Source: a virus
Virus record (IMG/VR): IMGVR_UViG_3300042294_004070
Span: 1-39,982 of that record
Strand: one strand, 5' to 3'
Length of the DNA: 39,982 nucleotides
Shown here: positions 15,329 through 23,221 of the stretch, piece after piece
Layout: each line of letters begins with the position of its first letter
Numbering within the stretch: the stretch's first letter is position 1
Translations under genes and position numbers: made by a program
The notes under the pieces: generated by a model
Database searches by the model: none
What the model was told of the DNA's origin: nothing
The model's input: the letters and a program-made list of their open reading frames with translations, nothing else

Positions 15329-16915
15329 TTATATTCCTGTATTTTCAGGTTTAACTTTAATTTCTGATATTTTATCTGAGTGTGGATTTTTGATTAGATA
15401 ATTACCATTTTCATCTTGAGTAATACTTAAATTAAGGGGTAACATTTGTCTAGTACCTTTTTTAGTATTTATATCAACTAATTTAGAATTTTCTAATCCT
15501 TTTTTAAAGGCCATTACAACTTGTTGAGGCATTTTAGTATCAATTAATTTATTCAAATCAGAATATCCTATAGTAGTATTGTCTGTTTTTCTACCTCTTT
15601 TTATTTTATCTAAAGCAGTTTTAACTAGTGGATCAATATACATTTTACCACCATAATATTTAATATTCTCACCAAAAGTATCTTTTATACTTTTAAGGAA
15701 AGTAAATGTTTTAGGGACGTAGTTTTTACCTTTTTTTTTTTCTTCCTCTCCCAACATAGCATCTAGTGAAGGTTCTTTTTCTTCAAAATCTAGATAATGT
15801 TTAGCTTTTACTAAATAATCTTTAGTCAAATGAATTTTTTCTTGCCACCAATCAGGAAAGTCAATTTCAACATTCATCTTGTCATATTTGTCAAGCATTT
15901 TGTATAATTCAATAGCATACTTAGCTATACGATATACATTTGCTTTTAACATATGAGGCTCATCATCCTCGTGACCTAAGTCGATATCTTCATTTTTAGC
16001 TTTAACTCCACGACCTATTAAAACATCAGCGTATGTAGTTTCACCATCATCATTTAAGTCAGGAAAACCTTCTTTCATTGCTTGAGAGGTAGCAATAGGT
16101 CCTGCTTTTTTAGAAGGCATACCACTATCAATTAACGCATCATATATTTCACCACGTTTTTTCTTTTGAGCGGGAGTCATTTTTTTCTCAGAAACAACTT
16201 TACTTATTAATTCCTTTAATAAGTTTTCTTTAGTAATGTCTTTGGGAGTTTTTTTAGTAGTCATTTTATAATTAGTTATTCCAACGTTATTTAATACAGT
16301 AGATACTATTTTTTCTATATTTATTTTAGTTAAAGTATTTTTAGATAAAGAAAACATCAATGAGTTTTCATCTACTTTTTCAAAATCAAGTATAGAACGG
16401 CTAGGTTTAGTTTCAAAATACTTTTTAATTAATTGTACTTGATTATCTGTAGTATTTTTAGTCCATTCAAAATTAGGATCATTTAATTCCTCTCTGCGTT
16501 TATTAAGTAATGCTTTACGTTGGCCTGGATTGCCTGGAGGTTCTAGTAATCCTTTAATATATTTATCTAATTTAGGGTCTTGTGACCTAAATTGTTTTAG
16601 ATAAGATCCATAGTTATTAGGGTCCTGGAGACTTTCAATTGCTTTATTTAAATCTTCTTTGGATTTAAAAATAATTAAAGGATTTTGATCAAATAATTGG
16701 CGTTGCATTGATTGATCATCTTCACTTTCTTTTATGTCTAATTCACTAATATATTTATTAACTTCTCTTTGTATATCCGCAGGTAATTCCCCATAATTGT
16801 ATACAGCATACATTTTATTAAATCTTAGTTCATCCATCATAGATTCTTTTCTAGGTAAGGTTAAACTATCGTAAACATTTTTTACTTTAGGTTTATATAT
16901 AGGCATGTAATACAT
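15329..16915 (-). CDS. Putative structural/cargo polyprotein with EF-hand loop, ending on EIKVKPENTG
   Basis: The 528-aa protein contains a helical region K-K-M-T-P-A-Q-K-K-K-R-G ... S-Q-A-M-K-E-G followed by a perfect EF-hand/dockerin-type loop, D286-L-N288-D-D290-G-E-T-T-Y-A-D297. The next about 75 residues (HEDDEPHMLKANVYRIAKYA ... DWWQEKIHLTKDYL) form an all-helical domain of a type found in phage capsid-associated and prohead polyproteins. The last eleven residues are E518-I-K-V-K-P-E-N-T-G-I, preceded by I-S: a perfect (I)-x-E site immediately before the stop. The protein thus ends on the module motif, as if a following module had been lost. Two ATGs are possible (16915, 16906); the first is used here. 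Confidence 0.8.
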   Translation of the reverse strand: MYYMPIYKPKVKNVYDSLTLPRKESMMDELRFNKMYAVYNYGELPADIQREVNKYISELDIKESEDDQSMQRQLFDQNPLIIFKSKEDLNKAIESLQDPNNYGSYLKQFRSQDPKLDKYIKGLLEPPGNPGQRKALLNKRREELNDPNFEWTKNTTDNQVQLIKKYFETKPSRSILDFEKVDENSLMFSLSKNTLTKINIEKIVSTVLNNVGITNYKMTTKKTPKDITKENLLKELISKVVSEKKMTPAQKKKRGEIYDALIDSGMPSKKAGPIATSQAMKEGFPDLNDDGETTYADVLIGRGVKAKNEDIDLGHEDDEPHMLKANVYRIAKYAIELYKMLDKYDKMNVEIDFPDWWQEKIHLTKDYLVKAKHYLDFEEKEPSLDAMLGEEEKKKGKNYVPKTFTFLKSIKDTFGENIKYYGGKMYIDPLVKTALDKIKRGRKTDNTTIGYSDLNKLIDTKMPQQVVMAFKKGLENSKLVDINTKKGTRQMLPLNLSITQDENGNYLIKNPHSDKISEIKVKPENTGI

Positions 16916-16916
16916 C

Positions 16917-17282
16917 TTATTTTAAATAAGTTAGTTTATATAAAGTTGAATTAATTAATGTAACCACTTCATCAATTTGATTTTGTATATAACTGTCTTG
17001 AGGTAATTCTTCTTTTTCAGATTCAATAGTACTAGCAAGCGCTTTAAAATAGTTTTGAATTTCTTCACAGCTTTCATATTCCATCAAACCAAAATTAGAG
17101 TATCCTTTTATAATACCATACTTACCTTGATATGACTCAACTAATCCATCAATTAAATCAATTATATCATCATAATATTTATTTAATGCCTTGTGAGCAG
17201 CATAAGAAGGTGTTTGAAGGTGATAGACGTGAGCCTGAGTTCTGGAATGAAGTAAGTAAGAAATAAATTTGGCAAAGTCCAT
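16917..17282 (-). CDS. DUF5856-like helical protein
   Basis: The 121-aa all-helical protein reads L-L-H-S-R-T-Q-A-H-V-Y-H-L-Q-T, then S-Y-A-A-H-K-A-L-N-K-Y-Y-D-D-I, then V-E-S-Y-Q-G-K-Y-G. It has the His/Glu/Tyr pattern of a family common in T4-like cyanophages and relatives (DUF5856, as I recall it) and a length typical of it. The arrangement of His and acidic residues recalls ferritin/Dps-like four-helix bundles, but a metal or DNA role is unproven. It carries the exact AATATTTATAA element 5 bases before its ATG and is one base away from the 528-aa gene. Confidence 0.8.
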   Translation of the reverse strand: MDFAKFISYLLHSRTQAHVYHLQTPSYAAHKALNKYYDDIIDLIDGLVESYQGKYGIIKGYSNFGLMEYESCEEIQNYFKALASTIESEKEELPQDSYIQNQIDEVVTLINSTLYKLTYLK

Positions 17283-17287
17283 ATCCG

Positions 17288-17298
17288 TTATAAATATT
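17288..17298 (-). promoter_or_regulatory. AATATTTATAA pre-start element
   Basis: Exact 11-mer five bases upstream of the ATG at 17282, touching the last base of the stop codon of the zinc-ribbon gene. Confidence 0.55.
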
Positions 17299-17876
17299 TA
17301 CTTCTTCAAGGAAGACAAATACTCGATAGTTTTATGTAAATCATCTAATACTCGTTGCTTATTAGGCCCACCAACCCATTTTTCTATATGACCATCCTCA
17401 GAAATAAATCCTTGGTTTGATTCAGTTAAACTGTCTTCTATCCAAGCTTTAAATTCAGAAATAAAAGAATCAATTTCTTGGTTTTGAATTTTTCTTTCAT
17501 ATTCATCCCAAGCACCTATACGACGTAATTCAGTTTCAAAATCAATAACACAATTAAGACATTTTTTATGAATCATATAATAGTTTTTATCTCTATGAGT
17601 TACCATTAACTTATTACATGTAGGGCAAAATAAAGGCATAACGTGGGCTTTTTTAGCCTCATCCATCTTAGTGATATTTTGTTTTATACCATTTTTAATA
17701 GTCCATTTACGGCCATCCTCCTCCCAAACATCTCCCTCACTATGGAATTCTTGTTGTTTAGTATAACCAACCCCTACAGTAGTTTTATCACCGTATTTTT
17801 TAGTTAATAAATTTCTTAATCGTTGTACGTCTTTTTGTTTAAACTCTTTTTTTAAAACATTTTCTTTTTTATCCAT
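17298..17876 (-). CDS. Zinc-ribbon phage protein
   Basis: The 192-aa protein has two CxxC pairs, C84-P-T-C87 and C106-L-N-C109, spaced as in a zinc ribbon. In front is the conserved stretch E-G-D-V-W-E-E-D-G-R-K-W-T-I-K-N-G-I-K-Q. Behind the second pair comes the helix V-I-D-F-E-T-E-L-R-R, and the protein ends with a helical region. I recognise this arrangement from hypothetical proteins of T4-like phages; the function is unknown, and nucleic-acid or protein binding would be expected of a ribbon. It starts two bases from the stop of the 833-aa protein, so it is expressed with it. No cargo leader is convincing. Confidence 0.8.
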   Translation of the reverse strand: MDKKENVLKKEFKQKDVQRLRNLLTKKYGDKTTVGVGYTKQQEFHSEGDVWEEDGRKWTIKNGIKQNITKMDEAKKAHVMPLFCPTCNKLMVTHRDKNYYMIHKKCLNCVIDFETELRRIGAWDEYERKIQNQEIDSFISEFKAWIEDSLTESNQGFISEDGHIEKWVGGPNKQRVLDDLHKTIEYLSSLKK

Positions 17877-17878
17877 AA

Positions 17879-20380
17879 CTAGCTTATAGGGTTAACTTCT
17901 ATATTAAAATTTTTTTCTATATTTATATCCTCAATATATGGATGATTCATCTTAAAAGGAATACCTAAATCTTTTAATCTTTGTACCCATATATCATATC
18001 GTTCAGGATAATTTGAATTAGCCTCTAAATCCATTGATATTTCACCTTCATTATTTGTAAATATTTCAGTAAACATTAATGGGAAATTTTTAAGTTTTAT
18101 TATTCCTGGTAGGAAATTCTTAGGTGAAAGTTTCAAAAAATCATAGATATCAGAATATGATTTGATTTTAAGGTCATTAGGGAAAAATTCAAGATTTATT
18201 TTTCCTTTTATCCCCGTTTTTTTAGGTTGAACTTTGATTTCATCAACTTTACCAATTTTATCCAGATCAGAATATTGAAGATATTCTCCTGTATCTTTAT
18301 CAAATGCACCGTATTCTGAGCCATAGCTACCATCTAGTCTATCAGACATAGTAATAGTTAATTCTGGGTTATTATTGCTATATTCAGCTCTTACTACTGC
18401 ATCTCGAAGATCATAATCTTCAGGGTATTTTTTTATGTTAGGATCGTGCCCACGATTAAAGGTATAAATTTTATTTTTTAATTTTCTATGAATAGAATCA
18501 AAAAGTTCTAAGTCTTTAGAGGTCCTGTATTCGCCTTGTATCTCATCTTCTATCTCTTTTCTATTGACAAATTTGTATTCTAATGGAGCATCAGAATCTA
18601 AATCTGTGTTATTAGATGAGTAAAAGCGATCAATAGTATATGCTTGATTATCAATCCATTCTTTTTCTTCAGAGGTTAGAGCACCAGCCACTCCTGTGTT
18701 TTTAGGTTGGACTTTAATTTCATTAGTAGATTGCTCAATATTTAAAGTTATATACTTATTAACATCTATATCTGTAATTCCAAAATTACGTCCCTGAGTT
18801 AGAATTTTATCTATATATGGAATATTAAGATTATCTAGTTTATTTTTCCAAGCCTCAAGATACTCATATGGTGTGTCTGTATTAGTAAGTATGATGGTTA
18901 GTATAACTATAGATGAATCATCTCTATGTAATATACCTTGCATTTTAGGTAAATCTTTAGAACTTATCCACCCACCAAAGTGTCTTTCATTAACATCATT
19001 TATTGATTTTATATCTTTAGGGTAAAAAAAATAAGAAGGATCTAATTTAAAATTTACTTTTAATTTGCTACCTACTCCTGTATTTTTAGGTTGGAGTTTA
19101 ATTTCATCAAGTTGGTCTTGAGAATTTTCCCAGCAACGAAGTAATATGTTTCCTAACTGGTACGCTTCTTCCTCTAATCCTTTTAAATTGTCATCTTGAT
19201 TTACATTTTGTGTACCAATATTACCTAATCTTCCTTGCATATTTTGCATATGATGAATCATCTCATGAGCAAACGAACGGAGTATGTCCTTAGGGTGTCT
19301 ATCGGTTATATACAAAGTAATCGCGCAATTTTGTGGATCATAATATGCTGTTTTACCCAATACTTTAGAGGCATTAGCCTCATCGTCAACAAATTTTACT
19401 TTAGGTAAAGGACGAATTTCAATATCACTATCCATAAACTGAGTGAGTGATTTGATAAAAGGTATTAATTCATTTTGGGGTGTGTTATGGAGTGCTTTAC
19501 AACGAACTGCCTCATTTAATTGATTTTCTTTTAAATAAAAACGAGTTTCATTCGGTGTTTCCTCCATTTTAACATGAGGTATATTTTTCTTAAAAAATGC
19601 TTTATATAATTCATTTCGTTGATTAATACCTCTTAATCTAACTGCTTCACTACCTTTAGTTTTAGTTTCAGCTGGAGTGTAAAGTAAAATATCTAAATTA
19701 TTTTTAACTATATCTTTAGCTAATTCTTTCTTGATAATTGAAAATATAGTAGCCATTATTTTATATGGCTCATTTACATTAGTCATTTCATATGACTCAT
19801 TAGCGGTAAAATCTACTTTAACAATGTTTTTATCTAATTCATTATCATAATCATATTCAAAAATAACATCATAAAAAATATCCCCAGCCGAAAAATCATA
19901 TACTATAGTACCAAATAATTCATCTCCATCTAATTCTAAATCATCCAAACGTTTAACATAATTATAAGGGGTAGATGATAATTCTCCTACTTCATTTACA
20001 TCATTATTAAATTCTTTAACTAATTCAATAGCAAAAGCAGATAACCCGTAAGGGTCTTTTCTCATTTTAATACCACCCGGAGTTTTAAATTCTTTACCTG
20101 TTTTAACATCAGCATTATAACCACAAGTACCTTCATCAATTTTAGATAACTTATCGTAATATTTAGGATCTTCAAACAGATGATCCATAGCTATTTCTTT
20201 AGCGGCTGATTTATTAGTAGTATGTTCGGCTTCAACTTTAATACCTTTTTCAAGTTGTTTCTCTAATTTATCTTTTTCAACTCCATGCTTAGCGGCAATA
20301 TCATCTAAAGTTTTATTTTTAGCTAATCCGCCGGGTACTTTATTAAGTTCATTAAGTAAATTTTCTAGGGATAATTCCAT
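17879..20380 (-). CDS. Modular putative capsid polyprotein with zinc-metallopeptidase motif
   Basis: The 833-aa protein has five parts. Residues 1-11 (MELSLENLLNE) fit the cargo leader with L9-N-E11. Residues about 36-85 (KVEAEHTTNKSAAKEIAMDH ... DPKYYDKL) match a small helical domain widespread in phages (DUF5661-like). Residues about 300-425 contain a zincin motif H372-E373-M-I-H376 with a candidate third ligand in the Glu cluster 403-405, so this part may be an active zinc peptidase. Then three modules begin at motif copies L-D-E426, T-N-E554 and V-D-E714, each followed by I-K-x-Q-P-K-(N/K)-T-G. Modules 427-554 and 715-833 are homologous to each other; module 555-714 is homologous to the C-terminus of the 670-aa protein. 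No similar named protein is known to me. It carries an exact pre-start element two bases upstream. Confidence 0.8.
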   Translation of the reverse strand: MELSLENLLNELNKVPGGLAKNKTLDDIAAKHGVEKDKLEKQLEKGIKVEAEHTTNKSAAKEIAMDHLFEDPKYYDKLSKIDEGTCGYNADVKTGKEFKTPGGIKMRKDPYGLSAFAIELVKEFNNDVNEVGELSSTPYNYVKRLDDLELDGDELFGTIVYDFSAGDIFYDVIFEYDYDNELDKNIVKVDFTANESYEMTNVNEPYKIMATIFSIIKKELAKDIVKNNLDILLYTPAETKTKGSEAVRLRGINQRNELYKAFFKKNIPHVKMEETPNETRFYLKENQLNEAVRCKALHNTPQNELIPFIKSLTQFMDSDIEIRPLPKVKFVDDEANASKVLGKTAYYDPQNCAITLYITDRHPKDILRSFAHEMIHHMQNMQGRLGNIGTQNVNQDDNLKGLEEEAYQLGNILLRCWENSQDQLDEIKLQPKNTGVGSKLKVNFKLDPSYFFYPKDIKSINDVNERHFGGWISSKDLPKMQGILHRDDSSIVILTIILTNTDTPYEYLEAWKNKLDNLNIPYIDKILTQGRNFGITDIDVNKYITLNIEQSTNEIKVQPKNTGVAGALTSEEKEWIDNQAYTIDRFYSSNNTDLDSDAPLEYKFVNRKEIEDEIQGEYRTSKDLELFDSIHRKLKNKIYTFNRGHDPNIKKYPEDYDLRDAVVRAEYSNNNPELTITMSDRLDGSYGSEYGAFDKDTGEYLQYSDLDKIGKVDEIKVQPKKTGIKGKINLEFFPNDLKIKSYSDIYDFLKLSPKNFLPGIIKLKNFPLMFTEIFTNNEGEISMDLEANSNYPERYDIWVQRLKDLGIPFKMNHPYIEDINIEKNFNIEVNPIS
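18476..18524. repeat. Copy 2 of the 49-bp near-identical repeat
   Basis: Matches 5352-5400 with one mismatch (18490). It lies within the B-type module of the 833-aa protein. Confidence 0.85.
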
Positions 20381-20382
20381 AC

Positions 20383-20393
20383 TTATAAATATT
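20383..20393 (-). promoter_or_regulatory. AATATTTATAA pre-start element
   Basis: Exact 11-mer two bases upstream of the ATG at 20380. Its first two A lie in the TAA stop of the PD-(D/E)XK nuclease gene, so the intergenic region consists of little else. Confidence 0.55.
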
Positions 20394-21186
20394 ATACATC
20401 TAACTTAATAGATGTAGGGAATAATTCTGAGTATGGTTTTAAATCTGGATTTTTGAATTTAAATATTTCAAATAAGTTTTTAAATGCTTGGATGTTGTTT
20501 TCAAAGGTGTTGTTCATTTCTTTAAGTTGCCATCCCTCACCTTGAATTTTCTTACCTGATTTGTCAGCACCACGGGTAGCTGCTTTTAACCATAAGATAC
20601 CAGCGTTCTCAATCTTTTGATCGAATGATTCATTCCACATTTGTTTATAACAAGCAAGTTGCAAATCATAAGTATCATGTAATGAATTTGAGGTTTTAAT
20701 ATCTAGCAACCACAATTTGTCATTTAATTCTACTACCAAATCGATTGTACCTGCTACTTGTAATTCATCTGAAAGTAAGTGCCATTCAGAGGCAATCAAT
20801 GTTGGTTTATGTGTTTTCCAAAAGTCAGCAAATTTAAGAATCATTTTCCATACCTCAAGAGAATATTTAGCTTTACCATTATCATCTAACCATTGAATTT
20901 CTTCTCCAGCTAAGAAGTTCTCAACAGCATTGTGTACTTGAGTACCTTCATCTCCTGCTCTACGCATGATGATATCGGAGTTATGTCCTACATCTTTAAT
21001 CCAACTTTCAAAAAATTTATCTTTAGGGAAAGAGGACAGCACATATGTTACTGAAGGGTAAAAAACGCCTTCTTTGCGTTGGTAATAACGAGTATCTAAA
21101 ATGGTAATTTGCTTAGCATCATCAGTAAATTCAACGATGCGATTAAGTTTTTTGTCTTTTTTTACATTTTGATTTTGTTCTATCAT
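20392..21186 (-). CDS. PD-(D/E)XK nuclease (RecB/Cas4-like exonuclease)
   Basis: The 264-aa protein is a RecB-family nuclease. The core runs G-T-I-D149-L-V ... L-L-D162-I-K164-T-S, with the trailing helix carrying Q (LQLACYKQMW) as in RecB/Cas4 nucleases. An upstream helix contains the conserved G-T-x-V-H-x-A-V-E (residues about 81-89), motif I of the PDDEXK_1 group. Such enzymes digest DNA ends or single strands with Mg2+. The protein is complete at the usual size. It overlaps the primase stop by ATGA, so the pair is co-translated and probably acts in DNA replication or recombination. Confidence 0.88.
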   Translation of the reverse strand: MIEQNQNVKKDKKLNRIVEFTDDAKQITILDTRYYQRKEGVFYPSVTYVLSSFPKDKFFESWIKDVGHNSDIIMRRAGDEGTQVHNAVENFLAGEEIQWLDDNGKAKYSLEVWKMILKFADFWKTHKPTLIASEWHLLSDELQVAGTIDLVVELNDKLWLLDIKTSNSLHDTYDLQLACYKQMWNESFDQKIENAGILWLKAATRGADKSGKKIQGEGWQLKEMNNTFENNIQAFKNLFEIFKFKNPDLKPYSELFPTSIKLDV

Positions 21187-22100
21187 AACATTATTTTTTT
21201 CTTAAGTAATAAATCGTAAGTTAAAGCTGGGGTTTGTTGTATAATATTTGTAAATTCTAAAAATCCTAGTTCATTTGGGTCTTTATCAGCCATTTCAACT
21301 AAATAAACTTTTTTACCATAATCCATTAATGTTTTACAATGCTCTAAAGCAGACTTAATAGCATCTTTATCCAAAGCAATATATACTTTCTCTACAGATG
21401 AAGTTACTATCTTTTTCATTAATGTTTTAGAGATAATCTTACCAAATAAAGGTATAGCATTTCGTTTAATTGATATAGCATCGAATGCTCCCTCACACAA
21501 CACAATAGGTGACTTCCAGTTTACAAAAAATTCAAACCCAATTATATCTTTAGATACTGGAGGATTTAGTTTATTTGAGGATATAAATGAGCGAGAAACA
21601 AAATAATTTAAATTACCTAATTCATCGTAGCTAGGTATAATAACCATATTAGCATATCGTCCTTCCTCACAATAACCAACATTATATCTTAATATATCGG
21701 CTTTGGTTAATCCTCTATCTTTTAAGTACTTTAAAGCATGTTTACCAACAACATCTTTAGATGATACATCAGAAATAGGTTTAAATTCTTTAGGTAACTT
21801 TATAGTGTTACTTTGTATAACTGTTTCGGTATTATTAGATTTCACCAAGCTACCTAATTCAGCTATTTTATCAGATGATGCTCCTACTTGTTTAAATAAG
21901 GTAGATAATTTTTTACCTTTTTTATCACATACCCAGCAATGCCATGGGTTTTCACCTTTATTATTACCACTAAAATTAATTTCTAATTTTAGCTTATGGT
22001 GATTACAAAAGGGACATTTATATGCTTTATTATTTCGAGCAGTTTTATTACCACTACCTAGAACCGAGTCTACAAGCGATATTAAAAGTTGATCTATCAC
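21183..22100 (-). CDS. DNA primase with zinc finger and TOPRIM domain (T4 gp61-like role)
   Basis: The protein has an N-terminal zinc-binding domain (C29-P-F-C32 ... H-C55-W-V-C58 counting from the GTG at 22100). A TOPRIM domain follows, with P-I-V-L-C-E-G-A-F-D-A (catalytic Glu), Y-I-A-L-D-K-D-A (Asp pair) and K-D-P-N-E. It makes RNA primers for replication, with a replicative helicase as partner. No helicase domain is attached, as in T4 gp61. Start choice: the frame extends to a TTG at 22115, but that codon lies inside the T run of the terminator. The GTG at 22100 begins V-I-D-Q-L-L, a usual primase N-terminus. Nothing resembling the pre-start element lies between terminator and start. Confidence 0.85.
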   Translation of the reverse strand: MIDQLLISLVDSVLGSGNKTARNNKAYKCPFCNHHKLKLEINFSGNNKGENPWHCWVCDKKGKKLSTLFKQVGASSDKIAELGSLVKSNNTETVIQSNTIKLPKEFKPISDVSSKDVVGKHALKYLKDRGLTKADILRYNVGYCEEGRYANMVIIPSYDELGNLNYFVSRSFISSNKLNPPVSKDIIGFEFFVNWKSPIVLCEGAFDAISIKRNAIPLFGKIISKTLMKKIVTSSVEKVYIALDKDAIKSALEHCKTLMDYGKKVYLVEMADKDPNELGFLEFTNIIQQTPALTYDLLLKKKIML

Positions 22101-22112
22101 TTGGTGAATATA

Positions 22113-22142
22113 CAAAAAAAGGCTTGGTTTCCCAAGCCTTAG
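22113..22142 (-). terminator. Strong intrinsic terminator between leader-protein genes and primase
   Basis: On the minus strand AAGGCTTGG - GAAA - CCAAGCCTT forms a 9-bp GC-containing stem with a GAAA tetraloop, followed by a run of T. It lies 18 bases after the stop of the 94-aa gene. The T run reaches the first possible start codon of the primase frame. Confidence 0.88.
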
Positions 22143-22159
22143 TTAAAATATTTATTAAA

Positions 22160-22444
22160 TTAGTTAATATAATAATCACTTAAAATTCCTGATTTGGAAT
22201 AACTAGCAATAACATTTTTTAAGCTGTTATAATCATCTAAAGTATCAATTTGCATGTATTCTTTAGAGTCATCCCCATCTTCATCTATTTCTATGAAAAC
22301 CATTTTACCTTTTGCCTCTTCAAATGTAAAGTCTAATGCATTTTTTATCCCGGTATTTCCAGGGACGGCTTTAATTTCTTTTAAACGAGAATTTTCAGTT
22401 AATTTATTTTCTACTAAAAAATGTTTTAAGTCAAAATTATCCAT
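22160..22444 (-). CDS. Small leader protein, MDNFDLK family
   Basis: The 94-aa product is leader plus a short acidic module. Residues 1-19 are the MDNFDLKHFLVENKLTENS leader, which holds L10-V-E12 and L15-T-E17. L21-K-E23-I-K-A-V-P-G-N-T-G follows, a perfect (L)-x-E site at 23. The module after it is only about 62 aa (FIEIDEDGDDSKEYMQID). The function is unknown. It is the last of three tandem genes with the same leader and is followed by the strong terminator. A one-base-longer variant of the pre-start element (AATATTTAATAA) lies two bases upstream. Confidence 0.78.
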   Translation of the reverse strand: MDNFDLKHFLVENKLTENSRLKEIKAVPGNTGIKNALDFTFEEAKGKMVFIEIDEDGDDSKEYMQIDTLDDYNSLKNVIASYSKSGILSDYYIN

Positions 22445-22449
22445 AGTTA

Positions 22450-23208
22450 TTAAATATTATAATTAATATACATTATTTTTTTTCCTGCTACTGTTATTTC
22501 CTCTGGTTCATCACCATTTTCACCTCTAAAATTATCATCTACATCCTCAGGATAGCTAAATGATACTCCATACATATATTCTCCTCCACCTTCTACTTCA
22601 TCCTCCTCATCCTCAAGATCAATATTAACCCGTGCTATTGCTGATGGATTATTTAAAGTATCCATCTCAATATCTTCTAAACGGACTGCCCCCATCTTCT
22701 TAGCGATTTCATATTGGTTTTGTTTAATAAAAGATAATAAATCTATTTTCATTCCTGTATTTTTAGGGACGGCTTTAATTTCTTCTAAAGTATCAGGACT
22801 AACAATTTTATATCCATCTTTTAAAAGACTATTTAAATGAAATTGGGTTTCTAGTGTTTTATAGGGAAAAGAAACAGGGTCTGTATTATAGGGTTTACCT
22901 GTAGTTGTTGATCTTAAATCTACAAACCAATCATCAAATCCTTCTTCCTCAGACCCTTCATGGTCAAATTCCATGTCTTTTATAACATATGAGTCTTGTA
23001 TTGTAATATTATAATCTGTAGGTGAAGGCATATAATTACCTTTAAATTTTTGTTTGTCCCACATTTTAGGAGTAATGATATCACCAACTTTTAGGTCTAC
23101 GAATCTTGTAGTTCCTGTATTTCCAGGGGTGGTTTTAATTTCACCTAAACGAGAATTTTCAGTTAATTTGTTTTTTACTAAAAATTGCTTTAGGTCAAAA
23201 TTGTCCAT
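22450..23208 (-). CDS. Two-module leader protein, MDNFDLK family
   Basis: The 252-aa protein carries the same leader and two motif copies: L-G-E23-I-K-T-T-P-G-N-T-G and L-E-E143-I-K-A-V-P-K-N-T-G, both perfect (L)-x-E sites. Module 1 (24-143) starts TTRFVDL like the body of the next gene (TTRFITL). Module 2 (144-252) is homologous to the second half of the 306-aa protein at 457-1377. Module 2 is very acidic (DLEDEEDEVEGGGEY). No enzymatic motif is visible. An exact AATATTTATAA element precedes the start by two bases. Confidence 0.78.
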   Translation of the reverse strand: MDNFDLKQFLVKNKLTENSRLGEIKTTPGNTGTTRFVDLKVGDIITPKMWDKQKFKGNYMPSPTDYNITIQDSYVIKDMEFDHEGSEEEGFDDWFVDLRSTTTGKPYNTDPVSFPYKTLETQFHLNSLLKDGYKIVSPDTLEEIKAVPKNTGMKIDLLSFIKQNQYEIAKKMGAVRLEDIEMDTLNNPSAIARVNIDLEDEEDEVEGGGEYMYGVSFSYPEDVDDNFRGENGDEPEEITVAGKKIMYINYNI

Positions 23209-23210
23209 AA

Positions 23211-23221
23211 TTATAAATATT
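23211..23221 (-). promoter_or_regulatory. AATATTTATAA pre-start element
   Basis: Exact 11-mer two bases before the ATG at 23208, overlapping the TAA stop of the 110-aa gene. Confidence 0.55.
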
